From Ustilago trichophora (lineage: Eukaryota > Basidiomycota > Ustilaginomycetes > Ustilaginales > Ustilaginaceae), in contig OOIN01000022.1 in assembly GCA_900323505.1 (NCBI GenBank), positions 558,001 through 622,000 of the forward strand: 64,000 nucleotides of DNA, read 5' to 3'. The position numbers were made by a program, and so were the translations under genes. Below are positions 22,482-32,817 of this stretch, piece by piece. The notes under the pieces were generated by a model. That model searched no databases. It had not been told where the DNA came from and saw nothing but the letters and a program-made list of their open reading frames with translations. Each line of letters begins with the position of its first letter. Position 1 is the first letter of the stretch.

Positions 22482-23068
22482 ATGAAGCTCCTTACCCTCG
22501 TCAGACTCGCCGCCGCCATGTCGGCAGCCTCTTCGATCATTCCAACCTCTGCCGCTCCGATGTTCCCCTCTAGTCCAGCTACGACGGTACGGGACGGTCG
22601 CGCCGCTGACTGGTGGCAGCAGTACGTCGCAAATGAACAGTACAAGATGGCGCCTGTCTGGCCAACCAGAGGTAGGTGGAACCAGGCAGAGCTTTTCCAG
22701 AAGCTCCGTCCCTTTAAAGAACGCCTTAATCGTCTGGACACCTACCGCTCGTGAGTTGCTCGCCGCCCCTCCTCCTTTGTCCTTTGATATTGGTTATCGC
22801 GAGAGCTGACCCTAAAAAATACGCACTGTGTGTCGATGGCAGATGGGCACGCCGGAACCCGGACACATGGAATGCGCTGACGGAGCAGCAACGAGACGTC
22901 CTGTCGAGACCATTCTTTCAGTGGGACGAAGCAATGATGAAGACCGAGTTCCCAGGTCAAGACATGCTGAAGACTAGATTGGAGCAAGAGAAGAAGCTAG
23001 TCTCGCAGGTGGAGAGTGTCCTGGAGGATGTCGCTACGCATCTGCCTGATCTGGTTCCACGAAGATAG
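22482..23068 (+). CDS. SSP9: putative secreted effector, two exons
   Basis: Exons 22482-22750 and 22843-23068 join across a 92-base intron (donor GTGAGT, acceptor GGCAG) in phase 2, giving 164 residues. A signal peptide with an Ala-rich core (MKLLTLVRLAAAMSAASS) precedes a short linker. The module shows ADWWQQYVANEQY, FKERLNRLDTYRS at the boundary, then RPFFQWDEAM and VSQVESVLEDVA. Exon 2 is 226 bases. The whole predicted protein lacks cysteine. The WxxYxxxxxY and FxxW marks are clear here, making it a good reference member of the family. Function is inferred only. Confidence 0.78.
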
Positions 23069-23113
23069 GCTTCTGAAAGTACTGTCCACAAGCTATCTTC
23101 AGATTTCGAGTTC

Positions 23114-23380
23114 TGCAACTCGTGCGGAAGGGCGAGAGCGTCTGGACAAGCAGATCTCGCTACGTCATCTCACCCACCTTCATTATGTTCTTGCGTCATG
23201 TCACCTTTCTTCTTTACTACCATCATTTTACGCACTCGTCGCTAGGATGTGCCTAGCGATTTTCGCACTTTCCACCCTGTCACCCTCCCTCTGTCTTTGT
23301 CGCTCGCCCTCTGATCTCGAACAGCCCCCTAACGGCGGGTTGGGACATCGAGCTCAAGGCCTCACAGGTATAGCCGCAAT
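23114..23380 (+). repeat. Dispersed repeat, copy 1 (about 270 bp)
   Basis: This segment matches about 28035-28313 in the same direction. Shared blocks include TGCAACTCGT, GGGCGAGAGCGTCTGG, a TTTGTCGCTCGCC/TTCTTGTCGCTCGCC block, a CGGCCCCC/CAGCCCCC..ACGGCGGG block, and GCCTCAC.GGT.TAGCCGCAAT. The copies differ by substitutions and small indels. I see no reading frame shared by both. Confidence 0.75.
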
Positions 23381-24081
23381 ATCATCATATGTATGCAATC
23401 ATGGCGTGCAATGCTAGCTCGGGTTCTACTATGTCCGCGCTCTTGCACTTCAACAATGTCAAAAAGTCACTATCACCAAACTGATACACTTCTGTCGTCA
23501 TTCACTGATCCCGAGGCTCTAAGTTGGTGGCGAGGCGAAAAGCTTTGGGCTGCATCACTCGGGCATTGGACAAGACCAAGAGAGTCCACGGAGCAATGTG
23601 CCCACATTTATCAAGTCCAGAATGCCGCTAGTCAATCTCACTTCCGCAATTTGAACAATCCAACGCACCTTCAGTGGGTCGCGCTTGACTGGCACAGTAC
23701 TGACATATTACACAACTATTTCATACCCTCTCCAAAGCAACTCCCATGTCCTTCCCCAGCATCTGGTTTAGCTCATCTGCTGGGCAAACTATGATACGCA
23801 TTTGCAGATAAACAAGTATATACAATATGCAATGTAGGCAAGTGGAGCGATGCAGCCAACTTACATAGATGAGAAAGGCTACCGGACATGTTGCCGCAAT
23901 AAATTCGTACCTTACTAAGTGTGTGCGAGCTCTCCAGCCGAGATAGGCCTCGGCCGGTGGAACCCAGCTAAGGGTTTCACCCCACCGCAATGGTTGTCAT
24001 GATACCATGCTCACCGTTGCCACCCCCTTTTCATCCTGAGATCTTGAAGTAAGTCCGAACGAAGGCTGTGCCTTTCGCAGC

Positions 24082-24091
24082 CATAAATAGG
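24082..24091 (+). promoter_or_regulatory. Possible TATA box of SSP10
   Basis: CATAAATAGG lies about 60 bases before the SSP10 start codon. Confidence 0.4.
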
Positions 24092-24146
24092 GTTCTGAAG
24101 AGGACTGGTTCGACTCTTGTAACTCAAACAGACTCTCATCTACATC

Positions 24147-25441
24147 ATGGTCAAAGTTTTCTTCCGGGTTATCCTCCCTGCTTGCCTGGTGATATTCTCC
24201 ACGCTTGCTTGGGCTCTGGAAAAGAGAGCTGACGATGGCGTCAACCTGGACCTAGGCTTGGCTCCACCTGCACCACTTACACGATCTGCTAGCGCAGGCC
24301 CTAGCGTTCCGATGCGCACCTCTCCGGCGCCTCGACTTCGTCTCTACAAGTCATTCGACTATTCACTTTTAGCTCAGGCTCGCGCTGAGTACGGGAAAAT
24401 GCTAACCCTAGCTCCATCTAGTTTGTCTCCCGGTCAAAACACGGAACCTTCCACTCCAGTCCGGTCGCAGGAAAGCCCACAAGGTACATCCTCGCAGCAC
24501 CCACATGGGGTTGAAAGCGATAGTCTTTGGTCAAATGTCCATCATGGAAGACCTGTACCTCCGGCTCCGTTGCACGACCTTCCGCCGAAACCCAAACCAC
24601 AGAGCAGCTGGCTGGCACCATATGCTCAGCCGGAATCTCCGGTCAGATCTGGTGCCACCAATATGGGCGGCGAAGGTGAGCCTCCTCAATTCAAACGTAA
24701 AGACATGGACTTCGCTTCTTCTTCGTCAACATCCAAGAAGAAAGCTGTAAAAGGCAGCCGTATCGGTCAGCGTGGCCATGAGTTGTGGCGAATGTCTGAT
24801 CCGCAGGGCAATCTCTTTGGTCAACGTGGAGCTAGGGACATCCCGGCTTCACTTGGCACGTCGATGTCTCGCGGTGGCCCTTCGTCGCAGTCTCTGCAAA
24901 GCTCAAGGCAGGACTCGATTTTGTCGCATGGACATCAGCCGGTGATGCCGTACCAACAACAGCTCGACCGAGCTAATGCGCTCGCTCAGTGGGGTCATTA
25001 CAAGGAAGCGTACTTCGCCAAACCTTTCCCCCGCTTTATCCATGGCGGTGCATTTTTACCAAGAGTAGGAGAAGAGCTTCAGCAACGTATTGATCAGTTG
25101 AACGCCGTCAAAAAGTAAGCACTTTGTCCGTTCTCTGTCCCGCTTCTCGGCTCTCACCTGCACTAATGCAGTACCACTGACCGCGAATTATGCTTTTCGT
25201 CTCGTTTGGAAACAGGATGCTGCTGAAGCACACTACATATGACTTCAGCCAAGAAGAATTGAAGACTTTGAAGAAGCCTTTCTACGACTGGCGAGGCCAG
25301 GTGGCTACTGCAGGAGGATTTCAGGTAAGGGTCACGCAGAGGATACTAGATGGAGCACGCAATGACCAGAAGCTGCTGGGAGACGTCGAGTCAATTCTTC
25401 GCAAGATTGCTCCAAGTCTCTCGTCAGGTATTCATCGCTGA
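24147..25441 (+). CDS. SSP10: putative secreted effector, two exons
   Basis: Exons 24147-25114 and 25216-25441 join across a 101-base intron (donor GTAAGC, acceptor AACAG) in phase 2, giving 397 residues. The signal peptide (MVKVFFRVILPACLVIF..LAWA) is followed at once by LEKRAD, a typical Kex2 site, so a short propeptide is likely. The middle is long, Ser/Pro/Gln-rich and likely disordered, with one basic stretch (STSKKKAVKG). The module shows LAQWGHYKEAY, QRIDQLNAVKK at the boundary, then KPFYDWRGQ and VESILRKIAPS. Exon 2 is 226 bases. No cysteine remains after the signal peptide. The basic stretch might act as a nuclear signal in a host cell, which is speculation. Confidence 0.77.
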
Positions 25442-26296
25442 ACACATTCGATTGCGCTCGGTATCGGAGAGATATTGCATGTAGCTGCTTTAGCGCTCTT
25501 TTTTGAGGCACGGTTTACGTCGATAGAAACTAAATGTCGTGGATGTGATCATTTAGCGACAAAGTGTGGGGTGACGAATCTTCGAACCTGTGACTATTAT
25601 AGGAAGGAGGTATGATATAAGTGCAGAAGCTTCCTTCGGAACCTATATGTGACGACGGTCTGAGCGTCGTCGAGGCGCTCAGAACTTTTGTCAGACAGAG
25701 AGCGAGCCAAAGCAAGACTCTATTTCCATCCTCGAGCGAGGTAGCTCCCCTTGGAAGCATCGTGAATGGGTCCCGGCTGAAAAGGTGTCCTTGGCAGTGC
25801 TGCGGCTAGTATCGCCAACACCAAGATCAACAGTCTACAAGAAGGTAGCTGTTGTTTTCGCTGCGTGATGGTATTTTGGAGGAAATGCATGTTGATGCAC
25901 GCAATAAATTAGGGAGAGTGTGATTGTGGTGGTTGAAAGGAGGGATGTGTGGAATCTTAGGGGGCGGGTGTTCGTACATGTACTTTACGTCGAGCGATTG
26001 TGTGGCCTAGGCGCTGACGGTGGGGTGGGAGATATGAAGTTAACGCGTTGGGCTCGGCCCAAGGTGAATTGCTGATGAGACCAAAGTTTGCGCTGAGGTG
26101 GGGAGTGGTGGGTTAGGAGAGATGCTTTCTATATTCTCGCTAGATATCGATGCTTCCACATCAGTAATGCTCAAGCTTGCTCTCTGCAAATGCTGCAGCA
26201 GCTGTGTGTCAAAAAGGAAAGATATAACGATTGTATATTATATGATTCAAAGAGTAAAGATCGTAAGCGGCTAGCTAGTGTGCTCGAAAGATCGAC
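25442..26296. other. Convergent intergenic region of SSP10 and SSP11
   Basis: No gene is supported in these 855 bases. A G-rich stretch lies at about 25915-26120. I see no effector relic in it. Confidence 0.45.
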
Positions 26297-27265
26297 TCAG
26301 ATGTGAAGGTCTTTAGTAAAAACCTCTCGCAGACGCTTGACGGATTCCCCTCCGGAGCTCGAAGGGATCTCCGGGACATTTGGCCATCTTCTAGGAGTAG
26401 TGCTTCGCAATTCGGCCCTCGAACTTTCTCCGAGCCGCGATGAAGTAGATACCATTTCTGGCACGCTCTGTCCCCTCCCCGGGTTGCTACTCTGCCCATC
26501 ACCCTTTTCGACCATGATCTCTCTCCAGCTTCCCTTCTTTCCCACTCTCTGGCCTAGCTTTGCGTCTTTGAGCAACGCCATTCTCTCAGGACCCATCTGC
26601 ATCCACCGTTTTTCCTCCTCTTCCGCTTCCTTTATTTCTTTGGTTAAGCCGTTAAGGTAATTCATGAGCTCTCTCCAATGTGTGTCCTTCTCGTTTCCCT
26701 GGCTGACGGCTAGGAACGATCCCCAGTATCTGTATACAGCCTCCTCAAAGCGCATCCAGACGGGGTCTAATTTAGCATACCTTATCGCCGTTGCGATCTG
26801 TAGCTGTCTCAGCAAGATCGATTGTTCGCCCAGCTGCATTTCATGGAGCATCAGCGCTTCTTGCTTAACATCGTGTCGCTTGGTCTCGAGCTTGATCGTA
26901 TCGGAAAGCATATTGATCGATCGGATGAGCTGCTGCTCTTTCAGCCATGCTTCGAACGGTGGTGGGGTCGGAAAGAGGTCAGGATGGTAGCGCAGGCGAA
27001 GTGTTTCCTGATAGTGGGTGCGCAGCGATGGCTCGGTCCAGAATCCGGGTGGACCAAGGATGGTTTCGGTTGGATGCCTGTGTAGGCGGGTGTCAAAGTT
27101 GGCGCGAACCGAGGCGGGAAAGTCCCAAGGCTGCAGATCTGCGGAGCGAAACAGAAGGGATCGTCCAGCGGGTGGAGGTACTGGCTCTCCTGCTGGCTTG
27201 TGGCCTGAAGAGCTGACCAGACCGATGGCGAGAAAAAGCGTAATGAGTACGGCGATGGATCGCAT
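26297..27265 (-). CDS. SSP11: putative secreted protein, single exon
   Basis: The 322-residue product starts with a signal peptide (MRSIAVLITLFLAIGLVSSS). A Pro/Arg-rich N-terminal part is followed by a long, strongly charged helical region (about residues 95-245), including EIKEAEEEEKRW, that could form coiled coil. The tail is Ser/Arg/Pro-rich. The mature protein lacks cysteine, as in its neighbours. No phase-2 intron is found, and the WxxY...FxxW marks are not clear, so it is either a diverged, intronless relative or an unrelated secreted protein in the same cluster. It lies between the two copies of the dispersed repeat. Function is unknown. Confidence 0.65.
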   Translation of the reverse strand: MRSIAVLITLFLAIGLVSSSGHKPAGEPVPPPAGRSLLFRSADLQPWDFPASVRANFDTRLHRHPTETILGPPGFWTEPSLRTHYQETLRLRYHPDLFPTPPPFEAWLKEQQLIRSINMLSDTIKLETKRHDVKQEALMLHEMQLGEQSILLRQLQIATAIRYAKLDPVWMRFEEAVYRYWGSFLAVSQGNEKDTHWRELMNYLNGLTKEIKEAEEEEKRWMQMGPERMALLKDAKLGQRVGKKGSWREIMVEKGDGQSSNPGRGQSVPEMVSTSSRLGESSRAELRSTTPRRWPNVPEIPSSSGGESVKRLREVFTKDLHI

Positions 27266-28785
27266 CGTGATTGGCTGGGATGGGAGATGTCAGGTCGATT
27301 CTGTGGCGCAGCGCTTCTGAAAAGGAGAAATAGATCTGAGAAAGTCTAAGCGAACTATATCGTGTACTACTGACAGAAGCTGTAATGCTAGCGAAAGGAC
27401 TGAGAAAGGACTGTGGCAAAATATAAAAAGAGTGTGGATGATCGGTATACCTTCAAAGTGCGAGCAGTCACGAGAAGATAAGCAGGTTTGCGCCCGAAGA
27501 GCAAACACTAAGAGCGAAGGCGTGTGGTGGTAAGGAAGAACGGTCCGAAGAGCTCAGCTGTTCCTTCTCATCCGAGCTCGACCTCATTTGCCTTGAGAGA
27601 GACAATTGGATTATCGGCCAGCCTTCCGCATCGACCAGATGAAATAACCCTCCGTGCTGACTTTGCAGGGGGGACATCGAGGATGAAGATTCGGCCAGCT
27701 ATCCCCTCTACTTCTTTGTTTCCCATTGATGCGGTTGGGCGTGATTCTTCTGCATTTTTTCAAGCCTGAGTGCGAGAGGCATTCTTAGGCATTCCACGTC
27801 TCGGCGTTGATTTGTACAACTCCTCTTCGCAATTCCACAGTGCCTTTCCGATCGATACAAAGGCCTTTGCCGCTAATTTGAAGGCTAATCAAGGCAGGGT
27901 CGTATAGACAGAGCATGCAATACCGTGTCGACACCCACCTCTGGCAGCATGCAAGATCCACCCAGCCCCACTGCTTGTCTACGCGCGACCTCGTTACCCG
28001 CAATACAAACATCGTATACCACCATCAGCACGCATGCAACTCGTACGACAGGGCGAGAGCGTCTGGGGGAGCAGAGCTCATCTTGCCACGACACCCACTT
28101 CATTCTGCGTTTATGTCTCTCGTCTTATTTTCTTCCGTTGTCACCATCATCTCTTTATCTTCCACTAAGCAAGACCTAGCGAGCTCAGCCATTCTTTCCC
28201 TACCATATACTCTCTCCCTTTGTTCTTGTCGCTCGCCTTCTGCGCTCGATCGGCCCCCTTACGGCGGGCTCGTTGCCTCATCGAGCTTCAGGCCTCACCG
28301 GTCTAGCCGCAATCACAAAGAATTTCGAATATGCTCAAGAGAGCGGTGCTCAGCTGAGACGACAGCCCTCACCAGTATATCCTTCTTTCGAAACCAATAC
28401 TTCTTCTTATAATCTACCATCGTGTTCAGCAGCCAAAAGCAAAAGAAATGCAGAAATCAGGATTTCCGACTGTTACGCAGACCCTGACAGCCGATCCCCG
28501 ACGCACGGGCTGCCCGGGTTGAGGCGCGTGCGATCAACGTGCGCCCTTGGCTGGCTGCACGTGGCTGCACGGCGTACGTCAGATTTTCGCTTTGCGTTTA
28601 GCGAGGACAACCAACCAACTTTCCGCATATGACCCATGTGATGACTAGGGTTTAGATAGCCGAATTGGTCACCCATCATCCATCCAGAGCTCCTTCTCCA
28701 GGCGATTCAGCTTTCTCACCACCATCTCATATTTACTTTTCTACCAATCATCAGTACAGCAGAATCGACCTGCTCGCCATTCGCG
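27266..28785. other. Intergenic with dispersed repeat copy 2
   Basis: No gene is supported in these 1.52 kb. Copy 2 of the dispersed repeat lies at about 28035-28313. The right end must hold the hydrolase promoter. Confidence 0.5.
28035..28313 (+). repeat. Dispersed repeat, copy 2 (about 280 bp)
   Basis: This is the second copy of the segment at about 23114-23380, same orientation, with substitutions and short indels. Together they bracket SSP10 and SSP11. Confidence 0.75.
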
Positions 28786-30660
28786 ATGGTGGAGACAGCT
28801 TCGGGACATCACTCTTATCTGGAGGTCCCTTCGTGGTCGATTTACCACCCGACGCCTTTCCCACGTCTTGAACAGCGCTGGTTTCCACCACGACATCAAC
28901 AGACGCTCGAACATACCTTGTCATCCAGCTTTATCTCGATCCTTAGGCTGATCTATGTGCTTCTGTTGGTGTTTCCGCTACACGTTACCGCCGCGCTCGT
29001 GTCCCACGTCATCTATCCGAAAGCGACGTGGCTCGAGAGAGGATATGGCAGGGGAAGGTTTCCGACGAGATTGCCGAGCTGGGGAATAGGTCAGACGATA
29101 GGCGTACCGCTGGTGGCGAGTCTTTTCTGGGCACTGGTATACGGAACTCCAAAAGGGATGGGCTGGAGGGAGGAGAGAACGATTCCAGCGATGAGTAAGC
29201 GTTTGTTCGGAAGAGGTCACGAGGGTTGGTGTATCGATGCTGAAAGTGTGACCCTTCCACCACTTCCGACCGAGATAGCCCCTCAGCCAGTCGTCAATGG
29301 ACACAATTCTAGCTTGAAAGATTCGCATGATGGTCTGAGGAAACGTTCTTCCAATGGCTCTAGCAAGAAACCCTTCGTCGAGCGCGCCGCGCAAGCCACC
29401 TCACCCCCCTCTACCGACACCGCACCTGAACCCACCCCATATGACGCTTTAAAAGAAAAGATACCGCTCGACATCCTCCGAGGAGCCATCCGCGGCTCTG
29501 CCTTCTCCGTCAACCCAGTCCCCGTGCCAGCCTTTTGGCAATGGAAATCAGTCGCATCTTCGGTAGCTCATGCACACGTCACCTCCGTCAAACCTGGTAA
29601 TGATCTCTCGGGCATCGGTTCTGGTCCTGCCATCTCTCCCTCTGAGCGTATGGTCCTCTTCTTTGTCGGTGGAGGCTATCATTCCGGTCACGCTCCCCAA
29701 GGACCTCTCTCTTGGACTGTCTGCCGCCAAACATCCCTCCGTGTCCTCGGTGTCAACTTCCGCAAAGCTACCAAGGACACGCTCGCTTTTCCGGCAGCAT
29801 TGCAAGATGCACTCGCGGCATGGATATATGTCACCAAGAGATTACATTTCAGACCCGACAACGTCATCCTGATGGGCGATAGCGCTGGTGGAGGACTGGC
29901 GCTGAGTCTACAACTTTATCTGAGTGCGCTAGAGTGGAGTCGAAAGGAGGGAGAAACGGGTCTAGGAAGAGCAAAGAAGCTCGTCCTCCACAGTCCAATG
30001 ACTGACCTTACATTGCAAGGTGAAAGCTTTATCGCCAACCAAGGAGTGGATATCATCTCACCTTACATGTGCAGTCTTGCGCGGGACAATTATTTGCGGC
30101 ATTTTATACCCATTCCTGGCCGTACCAACCCGCATCTCCCCGGCAAACAGAAAATTTTGGGAAGAGCTAACGTGGATCGTATTGCTGCACGGTACGATAT
30201 CGATCCGTATACCCTTTCTGTCGAGATCGAAACTAGTGAGCACTTTGAAAGGGAACTAGGCCGCTTGGCAGAGGAGCTGCCAGAAACGATTATGGAGCTG
30301 GGCGCTTTCCACCCGCTCTTCAGCATGGGTCTGGACGCCAGAGAGAACAGGTACCTTGCTCAGGCGTTGCGCTTGTTAAAGCCAAGTAGAAAGGAAAGGG
30401 AGGCCGAGTTGGAGGTGCTGGTGACGGCAGGATCGGGTGAGATATTTGTGGATCAGATTCGACTGTTCACTCGCAATCTTCTGAATTTGAATCATGTTGC
30501 GGAGTCGAGGTTGGAAGATGGTAAGAAGAAAGGGGATGATAAGGTGAAAGTTAGTTTGGTAGAATGCGTGGATTGGCATCACGTTTTTGCATATATGAAC
30601 TTGCCCGGCAAAGTCAAAGGTCAGGTTGATGACTTGGTAAAGTCTTTTATGCTCGCTTAA
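28786..30660 (+). CDS. Membrane-linked alpha/beta hydrolase (esterase/lipase)
   Basis: The 624-residue protein has an N-terminal hydrophobic segment (about 49-75) and a second one near 103-120. The alpha/beta hydrolase domain starts about residue 240. It has an oxyanion-hole type motif VGGGYHSG (294-301) and the nucleophile motif GDSAGG with Ser 366. A DWHHVF motif near 596-601 likely supplies the catalytic His. The domain resembles the hormone-sensitive-lipase/steryl acetyl hydrolase branch, which acts on lipid or acetyl esters. A polar insert (about 170-220) separates the membrane part from the domain. It needs no intron. The substrate cannot be told. It is the first non-effector gene right of the cluster. 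Confidence 0.8.
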   Translation: MVETASGHHSYLEVPSWSIYHPTPFPRLEQRWFPPRHQQTLEHTLSSSFISILRLIYVLLLVFPLHVTAALVSHVIYPKATWLERGYGRGRFPTRLPSWGIGQTIGVPLVASLFWALVYGTPKGMGWREERTIPAMSKRLFGRGHEGWCIDAESVTLPPLPTEIAPQPVVNGHNSSLKDSHDGLRKRSSNGSSKKPFVERAAQATSPPSTDTAPEPTPYDALKEKIPLDILRGAIRGSAFSVNPVPVPAFWQWKSVASSVAHAHVTSVKPGNDLSGIGSGPAISPSERMVLFFVGGGYHSGHAPQGPLSWTVCRQTSLRVLGVNFRKATKDTLAFPAALQDALAAWIYVTKRLHFRPDNVILMGDSAGGGLALSLQLYLSALEWSRKEGETGLGRAKKLVLHSPMTDLTLQGESFIANQGVDIISPYMCSLARDNYLRHFIPIPGRTNPHLPGKQKILGRANVDRIAARYDIDPYTLSVEIETSEHFERELGRLAEELPETIMELGAFHPLFSMGLDARENRYLAQALRLLKPSRKEREAELEVLVTAGSGEIFVDQIRLFTRNLLNLNHVAESRLEDGKKKGDDKVKVSLVECVDWHHVFAYMNLPGKVKGQVDDLVKSFMLA

Positions 30661-30949
30661 ACGACAAAGCATAGCTATTAGATGCATTCAACCTCGTGTA
30701 CATACTAGAACAGGAATCTGGTGGCTAAATGGCTTGGATCTTCAAAGAGACTTTACGAAGTTCACACGTACGTTGAGCCGAACCCAGTACACAAATCTTC
30801 GGATTCAGAAAACGCACATTGAAGTCGGTATTGTTCAGTTGCAAAAGAAAAAGTCAAACAACGTCTATGTGTGTATATGTGAAACTTTCTCTATCGAGCT
30901 GCCCTCTATCCTTGAAACCGTTCATTTCCCAACCGATCCATAATCACAT

Positions 30950-32136
30950 TAAGCACTTGCCTCGCCCAAACCCCTTTCTCTAACAATAACACTAACCACC
31001 ATCAACCCAAAAAAAAAAAAAAGAACAGATCAACATGTCAGCATCTCTCTCTCTCTCTCTCTCTCTTTCCCTTTCGTATACCTTCAACACATCTCAAAAA
31101 TGAAAAAGGTCGAAACTTACTGGAAATGACTCAACCCAGGTACAGTTCTCAAATTGGGAGGATTACAAAACCAAGCTGTTTCAAACCTTTCCTTTGACCA
31201 AGTTTTTTCGATATATTCTGTAACGTGTCTCGCAGCCCAAGCGTGAGCTTTTGCGATCAATTCTTTGGTTAGAAGTTTGCCGATTTTTCCTGTGTCTTTG
31301 CTTTCTTCTACTTGGGCGAGTTTGGATTGAGAGTAGGAGCCTAAGATCTCAGCTATCTTCCTACCTTGCCATTCATAGGTTGGATTTGAAGGTGAACAAG
31401 GTGTGAAGCCGGTGAAACCTCTAATGCCGTCGCCTGTGACGCAATTGTAGAGTTCTTGTCTGATCTCTTCTTGGAACGGTGTATCGGGGGTGCTGAAGAG
31501 GGAAGGATGAAGAATGGGGAGTTTGGACCAAACCACCCAGTGCGTGCTTCCTGCAGGAACGCCATAAGGCCAATCGTTTGGAATAGTTTTCAATAGACCA
31601 TCTCCGTATTCTCCTGGCATTTCTGCATCTGCTACAAAGTGTCGTAGTACGATCCCAGCTCGACAGGGGTGAGGGAGAACTTTTTCGGGCCAAGTTTCTT
31701 TCACCGCTTCGACGGGAAGACGGGTGCCGTTGGGAGTGCTTACACCGCTATTGTTTCCACTAGCAAGGATGGCGGAAAGATCTTTTTGCGGGCGATCGAG
31801 CATGTTGGGTCCAAGAGGACCGGTTTGTGTCTCAGCAGCCCAGCCGAGACGAACGATGCGAATGTAGTTTTCGATCCCGTTGTACTGCGCTCGTACGGAC
31901 GGGGCAAAGGCGCGGTAGGCGGTATCACAGACAGGATCGCGAAATAGTTGGTCAAGATCGCCATGGGAGAGGACCGAGATGATGTAGGACCAGGTCATGA
32001 AAGGAGATGGACCGGTGGGAGATGGATTTGGAAAGTAAGTGCCGATCAAGCGGTCATCAGTGTAGGATGGTAGGTGACGGACTACCATCGGATCACCCGA
32101 GATAACGGTGGAGTTTTGAGGTGCCGAATCAGACAT
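30950..32136 (-). CDS. DUF3605 protein (GIG1-like), two exons
   Basis: I read exons 32136-31121 and 30992-30950, giving 352 residues. The main exon alone would end at SHFQ with a stop inside a perfect donor (CA then GTAAGT). Splicing in phase 2 to the acceptor GTGGTTAG at 30993 gives SHFHVIVRERGLG and a stop, which restores an H-x-H-V type end that I recall for the family. The 128-base intron holds a (TC)n run. The core shows LPHPCRAGIVLRHFV, PYGVPAGSTHWVVWSKLPI and WFCNPPNLRTVP, typical of DUF3605. The Candida relative is N-acetylglucosamine-induced Gig1; the biochemical role is unknown. Likely cytosolic: no signal peptide is seen. Confidence 0.75.
31044..31066. repeat. (TC)n microsatellite in an intron
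   Basis: About eleven TC units lie in the intron of the DUF3605 gene; on the coding strand they read as a GA run. Confidence 0.9.
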
Positions 32137-32817
32137 TGTGTAAGGAGCGTCTAGATTGATGGTGGTAGTGAGAGAGGAGGACGATTAGGAGATAAAAACG
32201 AGGATAAAGAGGCAAGAGAAAGTAAAGGCTAGGCCGTGCACGCCTCTCCCCATGTTAACACTTCTCCCGTGCATGGGTTTGACACTCTTTTCTTCTCGAA
32301 CTCGAAATTCATTACCGGCAAACACTGTTTAAGCATTAAAAGTAGACACTTTTGCGAGACTCTACAACATCAGCCACAAATACACTGCATCACCCGGCAG
32401 ATCTCCCCTCCCTTCCCGCTTGACACAGTCAAGTCTTTGTTTTCATCATCTCCATGTGCACTCTGTCAGACCAGTCCAAATACGAGAGCAAGTTTTGAGG
32501 GCATTTGAGATTCGTTAATGTATTGCAAGGATTGCGAGCGCAACGACTTTGGTAGTGATCAAAAAATAAGGAAATCTAAGCAAACCATGATCCAAAAAGC
32601 GGGGTTTAAGGCAAGTGTGTATACAAGAGGTCGAAGACGAAAGCAGGGAAAAGTTGTTGCGCTGCGGATGGGAGTAGTCCTGACATAAGAATAAGCATCA
32701 AGATAGATAAAACAAAGCAGATAAGTGGTGGTGGTCCCGAATCTTCTTTCACGGTGACCAGAAACCAGTTTATCGACAAGAAAAGATCAAGAGCAAATTT
32801 TTTCAAGACAAGGAAAT
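32137..32817. other. Spacer between DUF3605 gene and GMC oxidoreductase gene
   Basis: Both neighbours are on the minus strand, so this 681-base piece holds the DUF3605 promoter and the oxidoreductase 3' UTR. I see no further gene. Confidence 0.5.

Larger units (their letters stand above)
23069..24146. other. Intergenic with dispersed repeat copy 1
   Basis: No gene is supported in these 1.08 kb. Copy 1 of a diverged direct repeat occupies about 23114-23380. The SSP10 promoter is at the right end. Confidence 0.55.

Noticed and set aside
23393..23794. 133-codon frame between SSP9 and SSP10 as another effector
   Set aside because: No signal peptide, it contains several cysteines, and no module marks or matching exon were found.
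6653..28313. A CRISPR array or bacterial-type operon in the repeat-rich cluster
   Set aside because: Repeats are few, long and diverged, genes contain spliceosomal introns, and the genome is eukaryotic.
28273..28632. 119-codon frame before the alpha/beta hydrolase
   Set aside because: It begins inside the dispersed repeat and shows no domain; no matching frame in the other repeat copy.
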